This document shows, one piece after another, positions 1 through 8,655 of a DNA stretch of 64,000 bases. The notes beneath the pieces are model-generated. The model was given only the letters and a program-made list of their open reading frames with translations. It had not been told where the DNA came from and did no database searches. Positions within the stretch are counted from its first letter, which is position 1. Every line of letters starts with the position of its first letter. The position numbers were made by a program, and so were the translations under genes. This DNA is from Klebsiella spallanzanii (GTDB lineage Bacteria; Pseudomonadota; Gammaproteobacteria; Enterobacterales; Enterobacteriaceae), in NCBI RefSeq assembly GCF_902158555.1, contig NZ_CABGGS010000023.1:496001-560000 (forward strand). Direction: 5' to 3'.

Positions 1-714
1 GGCGTGCTGGCCTCGGTGTCGCGCCGCTACGCGCACCGTATCCCCTTCCTGGTCAAACTGAACCACAACGAAACGCTAAGCTACCCGACCGAATATGACC
101 AGACGCTGTACGCCAGCGTTGAGCAGGCGTTCAATATGGGAGCCGTGGCGGTAGGGGCGACTATCTATTTCGGTTCTGAACAATCTCGTCGCCAGCTTGA
201 GGAAATTTCTGTGGCCTTTGAGCGCGCGCATGAACTGGGCCTGGTGACCGTGCTGTGGGCCTATCTGCGGAACCCGGCGTTTAAGAAAGATGGCGTCGAT
301 TATCACGTTTCCGCCGACTTAACCGGCCAGGCCAACCATCTGGCGGCCACTATCGGTGCGGATATTGTGAAGCAGAAAATGGCGGAGAATAACGGCGGCT
401 ATAAGGCGGTGAACTTCGGCTATACCGATGACCGGGTTTACAGCAAATTAACTACCGAGAACCCGATTGATCTGGTGCGCTATCAGCTGGCGAACTGCTA
501 TATGGGTCGCGCCGGGCTGATTAACTCCGGCGGCGCGGCGGGCGGTGAAACCGATCTGTCCGATGCTGTACGTACGGCGGTTATCAATAAACGCGCGGGC
601 GGCATGGGGCTGATTCTGGGCCGTAAGGCCTTTAAAAAATCGATGGCCGACGGCGTGAAGCTGATTAATGCCGTGCAGGATGTTTATCTGGACGGCAAAG
701 TTACCATCGCTTAA
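1..714 (+). CDS. fbaB: Class I fructose-bisphosphate aldolase, 3' part
   Basis: DhnA-type class I fructose-1,6-bisphosphate aldolase, a cytosolic Schiff-base enzyme of glycolysis and gluconeogenesis. The window opens inside the gene: the frame is open from base 1 and 237 residues remain of a protein that is about 350 residues in E. coli, so roughly the N-terminal third is missing. The GTG at position 4 is an internal valine codon, not a start. Segments typical of FbaB remain (GATIYFGS, a DIVKQK stretch that may hold the Schiff-base lysine by inference, and a C-terminal GLILGRKAF). It ends at TAA 712-714 and converges on rbtK across a REP-type repeat. In E. coli fbaB also lies close to yegS and the mdt-bae genes, which fits this neighbourhood. 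Confidence 0.93.
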   Translation, partial: GVLASVSRRYAHRIPFLVKLNHNETLSYPTEYDQTLYASVEQAFNMGAVAVGATIYFGSEQSRRQLEEISVAFERAHELGLVTVLWAYLRNPAFKKDGVDYHVSADLTGQANHLAATIGADIVKQKMAENNGGYKAVNFGYTDDRVYSKLTTENPIDLVRYQLANCYMGRAGLINSGGAAGGETDLSDAVRTAVINKRAGGMGLILGRKAFKKSMADGVKLINAVQDVYLDGKVTIA

Positions 715-735
715 GCATTCGCGTCGTCTGCCTTC

Positions 736-807
736 CCCGGCGGCGCTACGCTTGTCCGGGCTACGGGAAGGGTAGCCCGGACAGGTGCGTCAAGCGCCGC
801 CTCCGGG
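736..807. repeat. REP/BIME-type inverted repeat
   Basis: Two G+C-rich arms facing each other (left arm from CCCGGCGGCGCTACGC, right arm ending GCGCCGCCTCCGGG) share TGTCCGGGCTAC next to the loop. This is the layout of a pair of enterobacterial REP units. It lies between the convergent ends of fbaB and rbtK, where such elements commonly act as bidirectional mRNA-stabilising or terminating hairpins. Confidence 0.75.
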
Positions 808-814
808 ATCCTGC

Positions 815-2422
815 TTATTCGCGAATCAATCGCGCCGTGTGCTGGAGCGTTTTATACGCTTCGTAACGACGCTGATGATCGGCGCTAAATTGCTCTTCGC
901 AGCGGTAAGTTTTATCCACTCGGGTAAACTGCTTCATCGCTTCCGGCAGCGAAGGGGCAATGTTACCCGCTACGGCACCGAGAATTGCCGAACCTAACAG
1001 CACTGGTTCGCTGGACTCGGTACTGACCACGTTAATGCCGCAAGCATCTGCCAGCAGCTGGCGAACTAAAGGATGTTGACCTGCGCCGCCGCTGATGACG
1101 ATATTTTCGCTATCAATCCCGCAATTTTTCTGCGCATCGATAATCTGCCGCAGACCGTAGCCGATACCGCATAATCCCGCGACGTACAGCGCAATCAGGT
1201 TTTCCAGATCCCGCTCCATGCCCAGTCCGGCGATAATCGCTTTCGCGTTCGGATCCGCCAGCGGCGCACGGTTGCCTAAAAACTCCGGCACCACGTGCAG
1301 ACCGGCAGCGAGCTTGACTGCTTCGGAAGGATTATCCACCTGCACCAGCACCTTGTCGGCAAGATACACCGGTAGCGGAACCCCGGCTTCTTTTGCCAGC
1401 GCTTTAGCCTCTGCCGCGGCGGGATGGAAGCTCAATAACTGGTCGATAGCCGCACCCGCTGCGCTCTGGCCGCCTTCGCTAAGCCAGAACCCTGGCACCA
1501 TGGCGGAATAGTAAGGCCCCCACACGCCGGGCACAAAGACGGCATCCTGGGTGGTGGTCATAGTGCAGGAGGAAGTACCGAACACGTAGGCCATATTGTT
1601 GACCGCGCCGTTAAGCACGCCAACGGTACCAATCCCGCCCGCGTGGGCGTCAATCATGCCGACCGCCACCGGCGTGCCGACGGGCAGGCCCATCTCATCT
1701 GCCGCTGTTGCGCACAGACCACCCTCGCAGGGCGTTCCCGGATCGACAATACGCTGGCCGATGCGGACAAAATCTTCATCCGCCAGTTCCTCAAGGCCAA
1801 TCTGGCGGAAGTATCCGGCATCCCAGCGTTTTTCATGCGCCAGGTAGGTCCATTTACAGGTCACGGTGCACACCGAGCGGGCCAAATCGCCGGTTGAGCG
1901 CCAGGTGAGATAATCAGCGAGGTCAAAGAAGTGGCGCGCCTGTTGATAGATTTGCGGACGATTCTCCTTCAGCCACAAAATTTTCGGCGTTTCCATCTCC
2001 GGCGAGATTTTACCGCCGACGTATTGCAGCACCGAGTGGCCCGTGGCGTTAATCTTTTCCGCTTGCCCGGTGGCGCGGTGATCCATCCAGACAATAATAT
2101 TGCGGTCAGGATCTTCCGAAGGGCCAACCGCCAGCGGCGCGTTGTTTTCACCAATTACCACCAGCGAACAGGTGGCGTCGAAGCCGATACTGGCAATCGA
2201 CGCGGGAGCGACGTTCGCGTTCGCTACCGCCGTTTTAATGCAGTAACACACCGCCTGCCAGATCTCGCGGCTCGACTGTTCAACCACGCTTCCTGCGCTG
2301 CGAAACAGGGTGATTTCCCGGGTAGCGTGGGCAAGAAGCTCACCCCGCAGGTTGAATACCCCCGCGCGAACGCTGCCTGAACCAACATCTACGCCAATAA
2401 TATTTTGAGTATTGCTTTGCAT
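815..2422 (-). CDS. rbtK: D-ribulokinase (FGGY family), ribitol operon
   Basis: ATP-dependent pentulose kinase of the FGGY family, 535 residues, predicted to phosphorylate D-ribulose to D-ribulose 5-phosphate after RbtD has oxidised ribitol. The N-terminal ATPase-fold strand (IGVDVGSGSVRAGVF), the VWMDHRA segment and the C-terminal ISGGAGQHPL nucleotide-binding motif are visible. The start has a good ribosome site (AGAGG) a few bases upstream. It lies 30 bp downstream of rbtD in the same direction. Nothing resembling the ribitol transporter gene rbtT follows: the next gene is convergent fbaB. Family and neighbour give the substrate; the sequence alone would not separate D-ribulose from other pentuloses. 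Confidence 0.88.
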   Translation of the reverse strand: MQSNTQNIIGVDVGSGSVRAGVFNLRGELLAHATREITLFRSAGSVVEQSSREIWQAVCYCIKTAVANANVAPASIASIGFDATCSLVVIGENNAPLAVGPSEDPDRNIIVWMDHRATGQAEKINATGHSVLQYVGGKISPEMETPKILWLKENRPQIYQQARHFFDLADYLTWRSTGDLARSVCTVTCKWTYLAHEKRWDAGYFRQIGLEELADEDFVRIGQRIVDPGTPCEGGLCATAADEMGLPVGTPVAVGMIDAHAGGIGTVGVLNGAVNNMAYVFGTSSCTMTTTQDAVFVPGVWGPYYSAMVPGFWLSEGGQSAAGAAIDQLLSFHPAAAEAKALAKEAGVPLPVYLADKVLVQVDNPSEAVKLAAGLHVVPEFLGNRAPLADPNAKAIIAGLGMERDLENLIALYVAGLCGIGYGLRQIIDAQKNCGIDSENIVISGGAGQHPLVRQLLADACGINVVSTESSEPVLLGSAILGAVAGNIAPSLPEAMKQFTRVDKTYRCEEQFSADHQRRYEAYKTLQHTARLIRE

Positions 2423-2452
2423 AAAATCCTCTCACACAGTCTGGTTGAACGG

Positions 2453-3202
2453 TCAGAGATCCACGCTGTTAGGCAGGATAACAATGTCGCGCACGGTAAC
2501 GTTTTTCGAGCGGGTCACCATAAACAGCACCGACTCGGCCACTTCAATCGGCTGCATCAGGCTACCGTTGGCCAGGGCTTCGTCCATTTTGGCTTTTGGC
2601 CAGTCGTCCAGCAGGGCGGTCACTACCGGTCCTGGCAGCACGGCACCCACGCGGACGCCGTACTGGGAAACCTGGCGACGGGTGGTATGGACAAACGCCT
2701 GGACGGCAAATTTCGACGCGGTATAGATAGGTTCCCAGATAACCGGCACCACGCCGGCAATAGAGCTGGTGAAAATAATATCCCCGGATTTTTGCGCAAT
2801 CAGATGCGGGAGGACGCTACGCACGCAGCGGAAAGCGGCGTTGGTGTTGAGGTGCAGTACGCGATCCCACACGTCCGGGTCGCCTTCCGCTACCGGCCCG
2901 CCGATGTAGGCTCCGGCGTTAGCATGGAAAATATCGAGACGCCCGGTCAGCTTTAAAATACCTTGCAGGATATTATCGACCTGGTCCGCCTGCATCAGAT
3001 CAACCTGTAGGGCGAAGGCGTTTTCGCCCAGCTCGGTGACAATTTTATTGAGCTTTTCACCTTCACGGTCGATAAGCACGACCTTTGCGCCAGCCCCCAG
3101 CAGGGTTTTAGCGCATTCGAGGCCGATACCGGAAGCGGCACCAGTGATGGCGGCAACTTTACCGTTGAGGGAAGTATTCATAGAGGAGACAGAGTGGTTC
3201 AT
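2453..3202 (-). CDS. rbtD: Ribitol 2-dehydrogenase (SDR)
   Basis: NAD-dependent ribitol 2-dehydrogenase, converting ribitol to D-ribulose in the cytosol. The 249-residue length and the sequence closely match what I recall of the Klebsiella aerogenes enzyme. Classical SDR features are intact: GAASGIG cofactor loop near residues 21-27, NAG near 95, catalytic Ser146 or 147, Tyr160 and Lys164 (YTASK). The ATG at 3202 has a GAGG ribosome site. It is the first gene of the ribitol operon rbtD-rbtK and is divergent from rbtR, with paired LacI-type operators in between. Confidence 0.95.
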   Translation of the reverse strand: MNHSVSSMNTSLNGKVAAITGAASGIGLECAKTLLGAGAKVVLIDREGEKLNKIVTELGENAFALQVDLMQADQVDNILQGILKLTGRLDIFHANAGAYIGGPVAEGDPDVWDRVLHLNTNAAFRCVRSVLPHLIAQKSGDIIFTSSIAGVVPVIWEPIYTASKFAVQAFVHTTRRQVSQYGVRVGAVLPGPVVTALLDDWPKAKMDEALANGSLMQPIEVAESVLFMVTRSKNVTVRDIVILPNSVDL

Positions 3203-3234
3203 TTTATAATCCTCGACAGAGTCTGGTTGGAACT

Positions 3235-3261
3235 ATCGAACGCGAGGGCATCGCGTTCGAT
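3235..3261. promoter_or_regulatory. 11-bp inverted repeat in the rbtD leader
   Basis: Perfect inverted repeat ATCGAACGCGA / TCGCGTTCGAT with a 5-bp spacer, centred about 45 bp upstream of the rbtD start. It could be an mRNA leader hairpin or a second operator; the sequence alone cannot say which. Confidence 0.5.
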
Positions 3262-3365
3262 GCTTTGAATTAAATATTTTAAGTTATTGAATACAAGCAC
3301 TATTTTTTCATATTCGCTGGAGTATTAACGCTGAATGCGCTAATACTTCGTGGAGTGAAATGGAA

Positions 3366-3410
3366 GCTCAATCGATGAAGCTCATGTTGCGCTAGCTTCA
3401 TCGATTGAGC
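3366..3410. promoter_or_regulatory. Paired LacI-type operators between rbtD and rbtR
   Basis: A perfect 17-bp inverted repeat (GCTCAATCGATGAAGCT at 3366-3382, its reverse complement at 3394-3410, 11-bp spacer). Each arm is itself an imperfect 16-bp palindrome with a central CG (GCTTCATCGATTGAGC), the usual form of a LacI-family operator. This therefore reads as two operators with centres 29 bp apart, most simply bound by RbtR to control rbtDK and its own gene. Confidence 0.7.
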
Positions 3411-3458
3411 AAGTGGGGAAATTAACGGCGAAATGAATTTGTGACGCAAGTTGGGAAA

Positions 3459-4460
3459 ATGAAGAAAATCACGATTTACGACCTGGCGGAGCTATCCGGC
3501 GTGTCGGCAAGCGCGGTGAGCGCCATCCTCAATGGCAACTGGAAAAAGCGCCGCATCAGCGCAAAGCTTGCCGAAAAGGTAACGCGAATTGCCGAAGAGC
3601 AGGGCTATGCGGTTAATCGTCAGGCCAGCATGTTGCGCAGTAAAAAATCGCACGTCATCGGCATGATTGTCCCCAAATACGATAACCGCTATTTCGGATC
3701 GGTTGCCGAGCGCTTTGAGGAGATGGCCCGCGAGCGCGGGCTGTTGCCGATTATTACCTGCACCCGTCGTAGCCCGGAACTGGAAATTGAAGCGGTAAAA
3801 GCGATGCTCTCCTGGCAGGTGGATTGGGTGGTGGCAACCGGGGCCACCAACCCGGACAAAATTACTGCTTTATGTCAGCAGGCGGGGGTGCCAACCGTCA
3901 ACCTTGACCTGCCGGGGTCTATCGCGCCGTCGGTGATTTCTGATAACTACGGTGGCGCGAAAGCGCTGACCCACAAGATCCTGGCTAACAGCGCCCGCCG
4001 CCGGGGAGAGCTGGCGCCGCTGACCTTTATCGGTGGGCGTAGTAGCGACCACAACACCAGCGAGCGTTTACGCGGTTTTCACGATGCGCACCGTGAGCTG
4101 GGGCTGAACGTGCCGCAGGCGAATATTCTGGCCCCCGGCTATTCGAAGGGTAAAGTTGAGGCCTGCCTGCAAGAGCGGTTTGGCTTGACTGATATTCCTT
4201 TGCAGGGGCTGTTCGTCAACTCGACTATTTCGCTGGAAGGGGTGGTGCGATGGCTGTCGCAGGCGGGGCTTACCGGTAGCGGCCAGCCGCCAATGGGCTG
4301 CTTTGACTGGGACCCGTTTGTCTATCTGCTGGGGCACGATATTGATATGGTGCAGCAGAACGTCCCGGCGATGCTGGAGGCGGTATTTAGTATTATCGAT
4401 TCCGGCGATACCAACCAGCAGCGGATTGAAATTCCGCCGCTATTGATGAGCAGTCGTTGA
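3459..4460 (+). CDS. rbtR: LacI-family ribitol operon repressor
   Basis: LacI/GalR-family regulator, predicted repressor of rbtDK. It has an N-terminal helix-turn-helix (MKKITIYDLAELSGVSASAV, hinge near residues 45-60) and a periplasmic-binding-protein-like sugar domain from about residue 65 (VIGMIVPKYDNRYFG). The frame is open from a GTG at 3441, but the LacI family normally starts directly at the KxxTIxDLA motif, so the ATG at 3459 is preferred (333 residues). Neither start has a strong ribosome site. It is divergent from rbtD across two LacI-type operators and convergent with dalR, with only 14 bp between a dalR start at the other end and their shared 3' ends. Confidence 0.88.
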   Translation: MKKITIYDLAELSGVSASAVSAILNGNWKKRRISAKLAEKVTRIAEEQGYAVNRQASMLRSKKSHVIGMIVPKYDNRYFGSVAERFEEMARERGLLPIITCTRRSPELEIEAVKAMLSWQVDWVVATGATNPDKITALCQQAGVPTVNLDLPGSIAPSVISDNYGGAKALTHKILANSARRRGELAPLTFIGGRSSDHNTSERLRGFHDAHRELGLNVPQANILAPGYSKGKVEACLQERFGLTDIPLQGLFVNSTISLEGVVRWLSQAGLTGSGQPPMGCFDWDPFVYLLGHDIDMVQQNVPAMLEAVFSIIDSGDTNQQRIEIPPLLMSSR

Positions 4461-4474
4461 TTCGGCTGTTGACG

Positions 4475-5416
4475 TTAGCGCGTCAGCAGCCAGCGGGCGG
4501 TGTGTTCATCGGTCACCAGGCCGTTGATCCAGCCGCCCTTAAGCGCCGCCAGGATAGCCGGGCGTTTGTATTCGCCGCACGCCACCGCGATACGTGGACA
4601 CTGATTCTGGCGGATATCGTAGCTGGTGATCATTCTGTTGATTTCGCTGTCGACCACGCCGCCTTCGGCATCGATAAAGCGCCCCATGATCTCGCCGATC
4701 CCGCCTTGCGCGGTCACCTCATCCATTTGCGCCTGATTGATAAAGCCATCTTTAAATATCGGGCTTTGCGTACCTAATGGTCCAATCCCCACAAAAATAA
4801 CGTCCGCCTGGCGGGCAACGTCACAAACGCTGCGGAACAGTCGGCTGGTGCACCACATGTTGTACTCTTCCTGGGTTTGCGCATAGCGCGGCGCGGGCCA
4901 CTGATAGTACTTCGCCTTAATTTTACTGGTCAGCAGCAGCGGGACGTCATCGTAATAGTTACATTGACCATCGGCGTCCATGGCGCTGATGAGCGCGACG
5001 CAGCGGGTATTTGAGCTATCGAAGTCGATGCGCTGTAGCGTTTTTTTCAGGGTCAGTCCGGATCCCAGGCCGATGATTTTATCTTTATCATCCTGCAGGT
5101 AGCGGGCCATCAGCTGATAGCAGCCGAACGACACGCTGTCCAGCGTGCTTTCTTCGCTAAAGGCAGGCAAGATATTGCATTCAATAAGCTGGTACTTTTC
5201 CTGTAACAATTGCGCATAATCGAGGCAGTTCGCTACCGGATGGTGCAAACTAATCGATACGATCCCTTCTTCTTTTGCCGCAGCAATCAGCCGCTGCACC
5301 ACTGGTCTTGAAGTGCCAAGCTGACTGGCGATTTCGCTCTGGTTTTGTCCGGCGATGTAGTACATCCATGCGGCGCGGACCTTCTGATCCAGCCGGATAT
5401 CATCTTCTTTACTCAT
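4475..5416 (-). CDS. dalR: SorC-family D-arabinitol operon regulator
   Basis: SorC-family transcriptional regulator: N-terminal helix-turn-helix (AWMYYIAGQNQSEIASQLGTS, then RPVVQRLI) followed by a sugar-phosphate-binding domain with IGLGSGLTL and FVGIGPLG glycine-rich loops. It is divergent from dalD and is the predicted regulator of dalDKT. The open frame reaches 5443, but the ATG at 5416 (MSKEDD) has a strong AGGAAACC ribosome site, giving 313 residues. It converges on rbtR with a 14-bp gap, so the two regulators sit back to back between the two pentitol operons they control. Confidence 0.88.
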   Translation of the reverse strand: MSKEDDIRLDQKVRAAWMYYIAGQNQSEIASQLGTSRPVVQRLIAAAKEEGIVSISLHHPVANCLDYAQLLQEKYQLIECNILPAFSEESTLDSVSFGCYQLMARYLQDDKDKIIGLGSGLTLKKTLQRIDFDSSNTRCVALISAMDADGQCNYYDDVPLLLTSKIKAKYYQWPAPRYAQTQEEYNMWCTSRLFRSVCDVARQADVIFVGIGPLGTQSPIFKDGFINQAQMDEVTAQGGIGEIMGRFIDAEGGVVDSEINRMITSYDIRQNQCPRIAVACGEYKRPAILAALKGGWINGLVTDEHTARWLLTR

Positions 5417-5572
5417 GGTTTCCTGCCCTAAGTTTCTGGCCACAGCGAAAAATTCGCCTGGCGAATAACCGCATTCTGGCTGCGGTCGGGATAACTGGCA
5501 AGCTTTTGCTCTTTAATGGTCATTTGTAATTTAATTGGGTAATTGCTCTTTTGTGATCTATAGCTCTTATTT

Positions 5573-5599
5573 GGGTCAAATGATCAATTACAGTGACCC
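5573..5599. promoter_or_regulatory. Inverted repeat upstream of dalD, possible DalR operator
   Basis: GGGTCA (5573-5578) and TGACCC (5594-5599) face each other 21 bp apart centre to centre, just upstream of the dalD ribosome site in the dalR-dalD divergent region. The spacing suits a SorC-type site, but there is no second copy to compare with, so this is a weak call. Confidence 0.35.
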
Positions 5600-5622
5600 C
5601 ATCAACTCAAGGAGAGCAGAAC

Positions 5623-6990
5623 ATGAACAATCAATTCACATGGCTTCACATTGGTCTGGGTTCTTTTCATCGCGCACATCAGGCGTGGTATCTGCATCGT
5701 CTGATTGCTTCCGGGGATAAGCGCTGGCACATCGCGGCGGGGAATATTCGCAACGATGCTGAGCAGGTCGTTCAGGCGCTGACGGCGCAGGGTGGGCGCT
5801 ACGTGCTGGAAACCGTGAGCCCGGAAGGGGAGCGCGAATATGAAGAGATCACCTCCATTCAAAAACTGTTGCCGTGGCAGGCCGGGTTGCAGCCGCTGAT
5901 TAACGAAGGGGCAAATCCGCAGACTAAAGTTATCGCCTTCACCGTGACGGAAGGGGGGTATTACCTGAACACCAGTCATAAACTGGAAACCAACAACCCC
6001 GATTTAATCGCCGACCTTAAGGGCGATTGCAAAACCATTTACGGCACCATCGCGCGGATTCTGGAAAAGCGCATGGCGGACAATGCCGGACCTCTTACTC
6101 TGCTGAACTGCGATAACGTGCGCCACAACGGCGAACGTTTCCACGACGGTATGGTTGAGTTTCTGCAGCTCACTGGCAAACAGGCAGTGATCGACTGGAT
6201 GGCCGCTAATACTACCTGCCCGAACACCATGGTGGACCGCATCACTCCGCGTCCGGCGGCGGATCTGCCTGCGCGCATCAAAGCGCAAACCGGTATTGAT
6301 GATAAAGCGCCGGTAATGGGCGAGACCTTTATTCAGTGGGTGGTGGAAAACAACTTCCGCGATGAACGCCCGAACCTGGAAGCGGTTGGCGTGGAGATGG
6401 TTGAGTCGGTTATCCCTTATGAAGAGGCGAAAATCCGCATTCTGAACTCTTCGCATAGCTGCATTGCATGGGCGGGGACGTTAATCGGCCAGCAATTTAT
6501 TCATGAAAGTACGCTGACCGATTTTATCTATGCCATTGCCGACCGCTACGTTACTGAGGACGTCATTCCGTGCCTCGGCGATAACGGCATTGATTTACCG
6601 ACTTATCGCGATGTGGTGCTCAAGCGCTTTACCAATCCGTACATCCAGGACACCAACCAGCGCGTTGCTGCCGATGGTTTTTCGAAAATTCCGGCAATGA
6701 TCGCGCCAACTCTGCAGGAGTGCTACCAGCGCGGTGTTCGCCCGGAAGCAACGGCGATGCTGCCCGCGCTGTTCTTCGTCTTTATGGAGCAGTGGCACAA
6801 GGGAACCCTGCCGTATCAGTACCAGGACGGCATCCTCGACGCTCAAGCGGTGCATGAAATGTTTGAAGCGAGCGATCCGGTAGCGCTTTACGCCCGCGAT
6901 AAAGCCCTGTTTGGCACACTGGCCGATAACGCTGACTTCCTGGCGCTGATGCGCGAGAAGGTCGCCGCAGTTTACTCGCTGATTAAATAA
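5623..6990 (+). CDS. dalD: D-arabinitol 4-dehydrogenase
   Basis: NAD-dependent polyol dehydrogenase of the mannitol dehydrogenase family. It oxidises D-arabinitol to D-xylulose. The N-terminal nucleotide-binding segment ([15 protein letters not shown]) and the C-terminal helical substrate domain with a [10 protein letters not shown] motif near residue 280 are visible. The ATG at 5623 follows AAGGAGAG and gives 455 residues, the length known for Klebsiella DalD; an in-frame start at 5593 has no ribosome site. First gene of the dal operon, 9 bp ahead of dalK. Confidence 0.95.
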   Translation: MNNQFTWLHIGLGSFHRAHQAWYLHRLIASGDKRWHIAAGNIRNDAEQVVQALTAQGGRYVLETVSPEGEREYEEITSIQKLLPWQAGLQPLINEGANPQTKVIAFTVTEGGYYLNTSHKLETNNPDLIADLKGDCKTIYGTIARILEKRMADNAGPLTLLNCDNVRHNGERFHDGMVEFLQLTGKQAVIDWMAANTTCPNTMVDRITPRPAADLPARIKAQTGIDDKAPVMGETFIQWVVENNFRDERPNLEAVGVEMVESVIPYEEAKIRILNSSHSCIAWAGTLIGQQFIHESTLTDFIYAIADRYVTEDVIPCLGDNGIDLPTYRDVVLKRFTNPYIQDTNQRVAADGFSKIPAMIAPTLQECYQRGVRPEATAMLPALFFVFMEQWHKGTLPYQYQDGILDAQAVHEMFEASDPVALYARDKALFGTLADNADFLALMREKVAAVYSLIK

Positions 6991-6999
6991 GGGGTGGCT

Positions 7000-8463
7000 A
7001 TGTATCTGGGTATCGATCTCGGCACATCGGAAGTTAAAGCGCTGGTTATTGATGAGAACAATGAGGTTATTGCCAGCCATAGCGCGCCGCTGAGTATTCA
7101 GCGGCCCCATCCGCACTGGTCAGAACAATCGCCGCAATCCTGGTGGGAGGCGACGGAGTACCTGATGACCACGCTGCGGGAAAAATGCGCCCAGCACTGG
7201 CCGGCAATCAAAGCCATTGGCCTTTCCGGGCAGATGCATGGCGCGGTTCTGCTGGATGCGGCAGGGGAGGTGATTCGCCCGGCCATTCTGTGGAACGACA
7301 CTCGCTGCGCTGAGGAGTGCGCAGAGCTGGAAGAGATGGCGCCGGAGCTGCATCAGGTGGCGGGGAATCTGGCAATGCCGGGCTTCACCGCGCCGAAGCT
7401 GCTGTGGGTGCGCCGTCACGAGCCGCAAAACTTTAAACGTACTGCGACGGTGCTGCTGCCAAAGGATTATCTGCGCTACCAGATGACCGGGAAGAAAGTC
7501 TCCGATATGTCGGATGCCGCCGGGACGCTGTGGCTGGACGTGGCGAAACGCGACTGGTCTGATTCGCTGCTGGAAAAATGCGGATTGTCGCGCAGCCATA
7601 TGCCGTCGCTGGTTGAAGGCTGCGAGGTTTCCGCCACGCTCGATCCGCAGGTAGCCGAACGCTGGGGGCTTAACGCTTCGGTGGTGGTTGCCGGTGGCGG
7701 CGGTGATAACGCGGTGAGCGCCATTGGCGTCGGTGCGGTCTCGCCGGGGGATGCGTTTATTTCGCTCGGCACATCCGGGGTGCTGTTTGTAGTAACTGAT
7801 GCCTATCGTCCGGCCCCGCAGTCGGCGGTACATGCTTTCTGTCACGTGCTGCCGAATCTGTGGCATCAGATGAGCGTGATGCTCAGCGCCGCCAGCTGTT
7901 TGCAGTGGTTCTGTCGTCTGACCGGCACCACGGAAGTGGCGTTGCTGGAGGAGATTGCTGAATTAAGTGCTGAAGAGAAAGCCAATGCGCCGTTCTTCTT
8001 GCCTTATCTCTCCGGGGAACGCACGCCGCACAACGATCCTGAAGCGCGCGGAATGTTCTGGGGAATGACCCATTCCAGCCTGCGCGCCCAGCTTGGCTAC
8101 GCGGTGCTTGAAGGGGTGAGTTTTGGCATTAACGATGGCCTGCGGGTGCTGAAAGAGAGCGGCACGCAGATCGATCAATGTTCGCTGGTTGGCGGTGGCG
8201 CCCGCAGCCCGTTCTGGGCGCAACTGCTGGCCGATATTCTCGACATGCCGGTGGTGACTCACAAAGGCGGAGAGACCGGCGGCGCACTGGGCGCGGCACG
8301 ACTGGCCTGCCTGGCGGCAGGGAAGCCCATCGCCGCCGTGTGTGAAAAACCAGAAGTCTGGCAGACCTGGCAGGCAGATCCGGTTCGTCATCAAACCCTG
8401 ATGCAGCGTTACGCGCAGTTTAACGCCTTGTATTTAAACGACCTGAACTTCCGTCAACACTAA
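7000..8463 (+). CDS. dalK: D-xylulose kinase, arabinitol operon
   Basis: FGGY-family xylulokinase that phosphorylates D-xylulose from DalD to D-xylulose 5-phosphate, which enters the pentose phosphate pathway. The N-terminal MYLGIDLGTSEVKAL strand, GLSGQMHG, ILWNDTR and the C-terminal LVGGGARSP motif are all intact. The ATG at 7000 follows AAGGGG at suitable spacing and gives 487 residues; the GTG two codons earlier overlaps that site. It lies 9 bp after dalD and is separated from dalT by an ERIC element. Confidence 0.94.
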   Translation: MYLGIDLGTSEVKALVIDENNEVIASHSAPLSIQRPHPHWSEQSPQSWWEATEYLMTTLREKCAQHWPAIKAIGLSGQMHGAVLLDAAGEVIRPAILWNDTRCAEECAELEEMAPELHQVAGNLAMPGFTAPKLLWVRRHEPQNFKRTATVLLPKDYLRYQMTGKKVSDMSDAAGTLWLDVAKRDWSDSLLEKCGLSRSHMPSLVEGCEVSATLDPQVAERWGLNASVVVAGGGGDNAVSAIGVGAVSPGDAFISLGTSGVLFVVTDAYRPAPQSAVHAFCHVLPNLWHQMSVMLSAASCLQWFCRLTGTTEVALLEEIAELSAEEKANAPFFLPYLSGERTPHNDPEARGMFWGMTHSSLRAQLGYAVLEGVSFGINDGLRVLKESGTQIDQCSLVGGGARSPFWAQLLADILDMPVVTHKGGETGGALGAARLACLAAGKPIAAVCEKPEVWQTWQADPVRHQTLMQRYAQFNALYLNDLNFRQH

Positions 8464-8473
8464 TTTTAAAAAC

Positions 8474-8596
8474 ATACCCTAAATAATTCGAGTTGCAGCA
8501 AGGCGGCGACGCAGTGAATCTCCAGGAGCTTACATAAGTAAGTGACTGGAGTGAACGAGGAAGGCAACACAGCTGCGGTTTGAATTATGACGGGTA
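8474..8596. repeat. ERIC element within the dal operon
   Basis: About 123 bp with the ERIC core (GTGAATCTCC, AGGAGCTTACATAAGTAAGT and GACTGGAGTGAACG) and the conserved ends ATACCCTAAATAATTCGAGT and GAATTATGACGGGTA. It sits between dalK and dalT, so the operon transcript carries the folded repeat upstream of the transporter gene. Confidence 0.9.
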
Positions 8597-8655
8597 GAAT
8601 GGCCCTCCGGTGAACTCCCCGGAGCGGCCTCCTGTACCCTGAAAACGAGGTCATT

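Noticed and set aside
8474-8596. Possible small transposable element or attenuator between dalK and dalT
   Set aside because: The core and both ends match ERIC; there are no transposase remains or target duplications.
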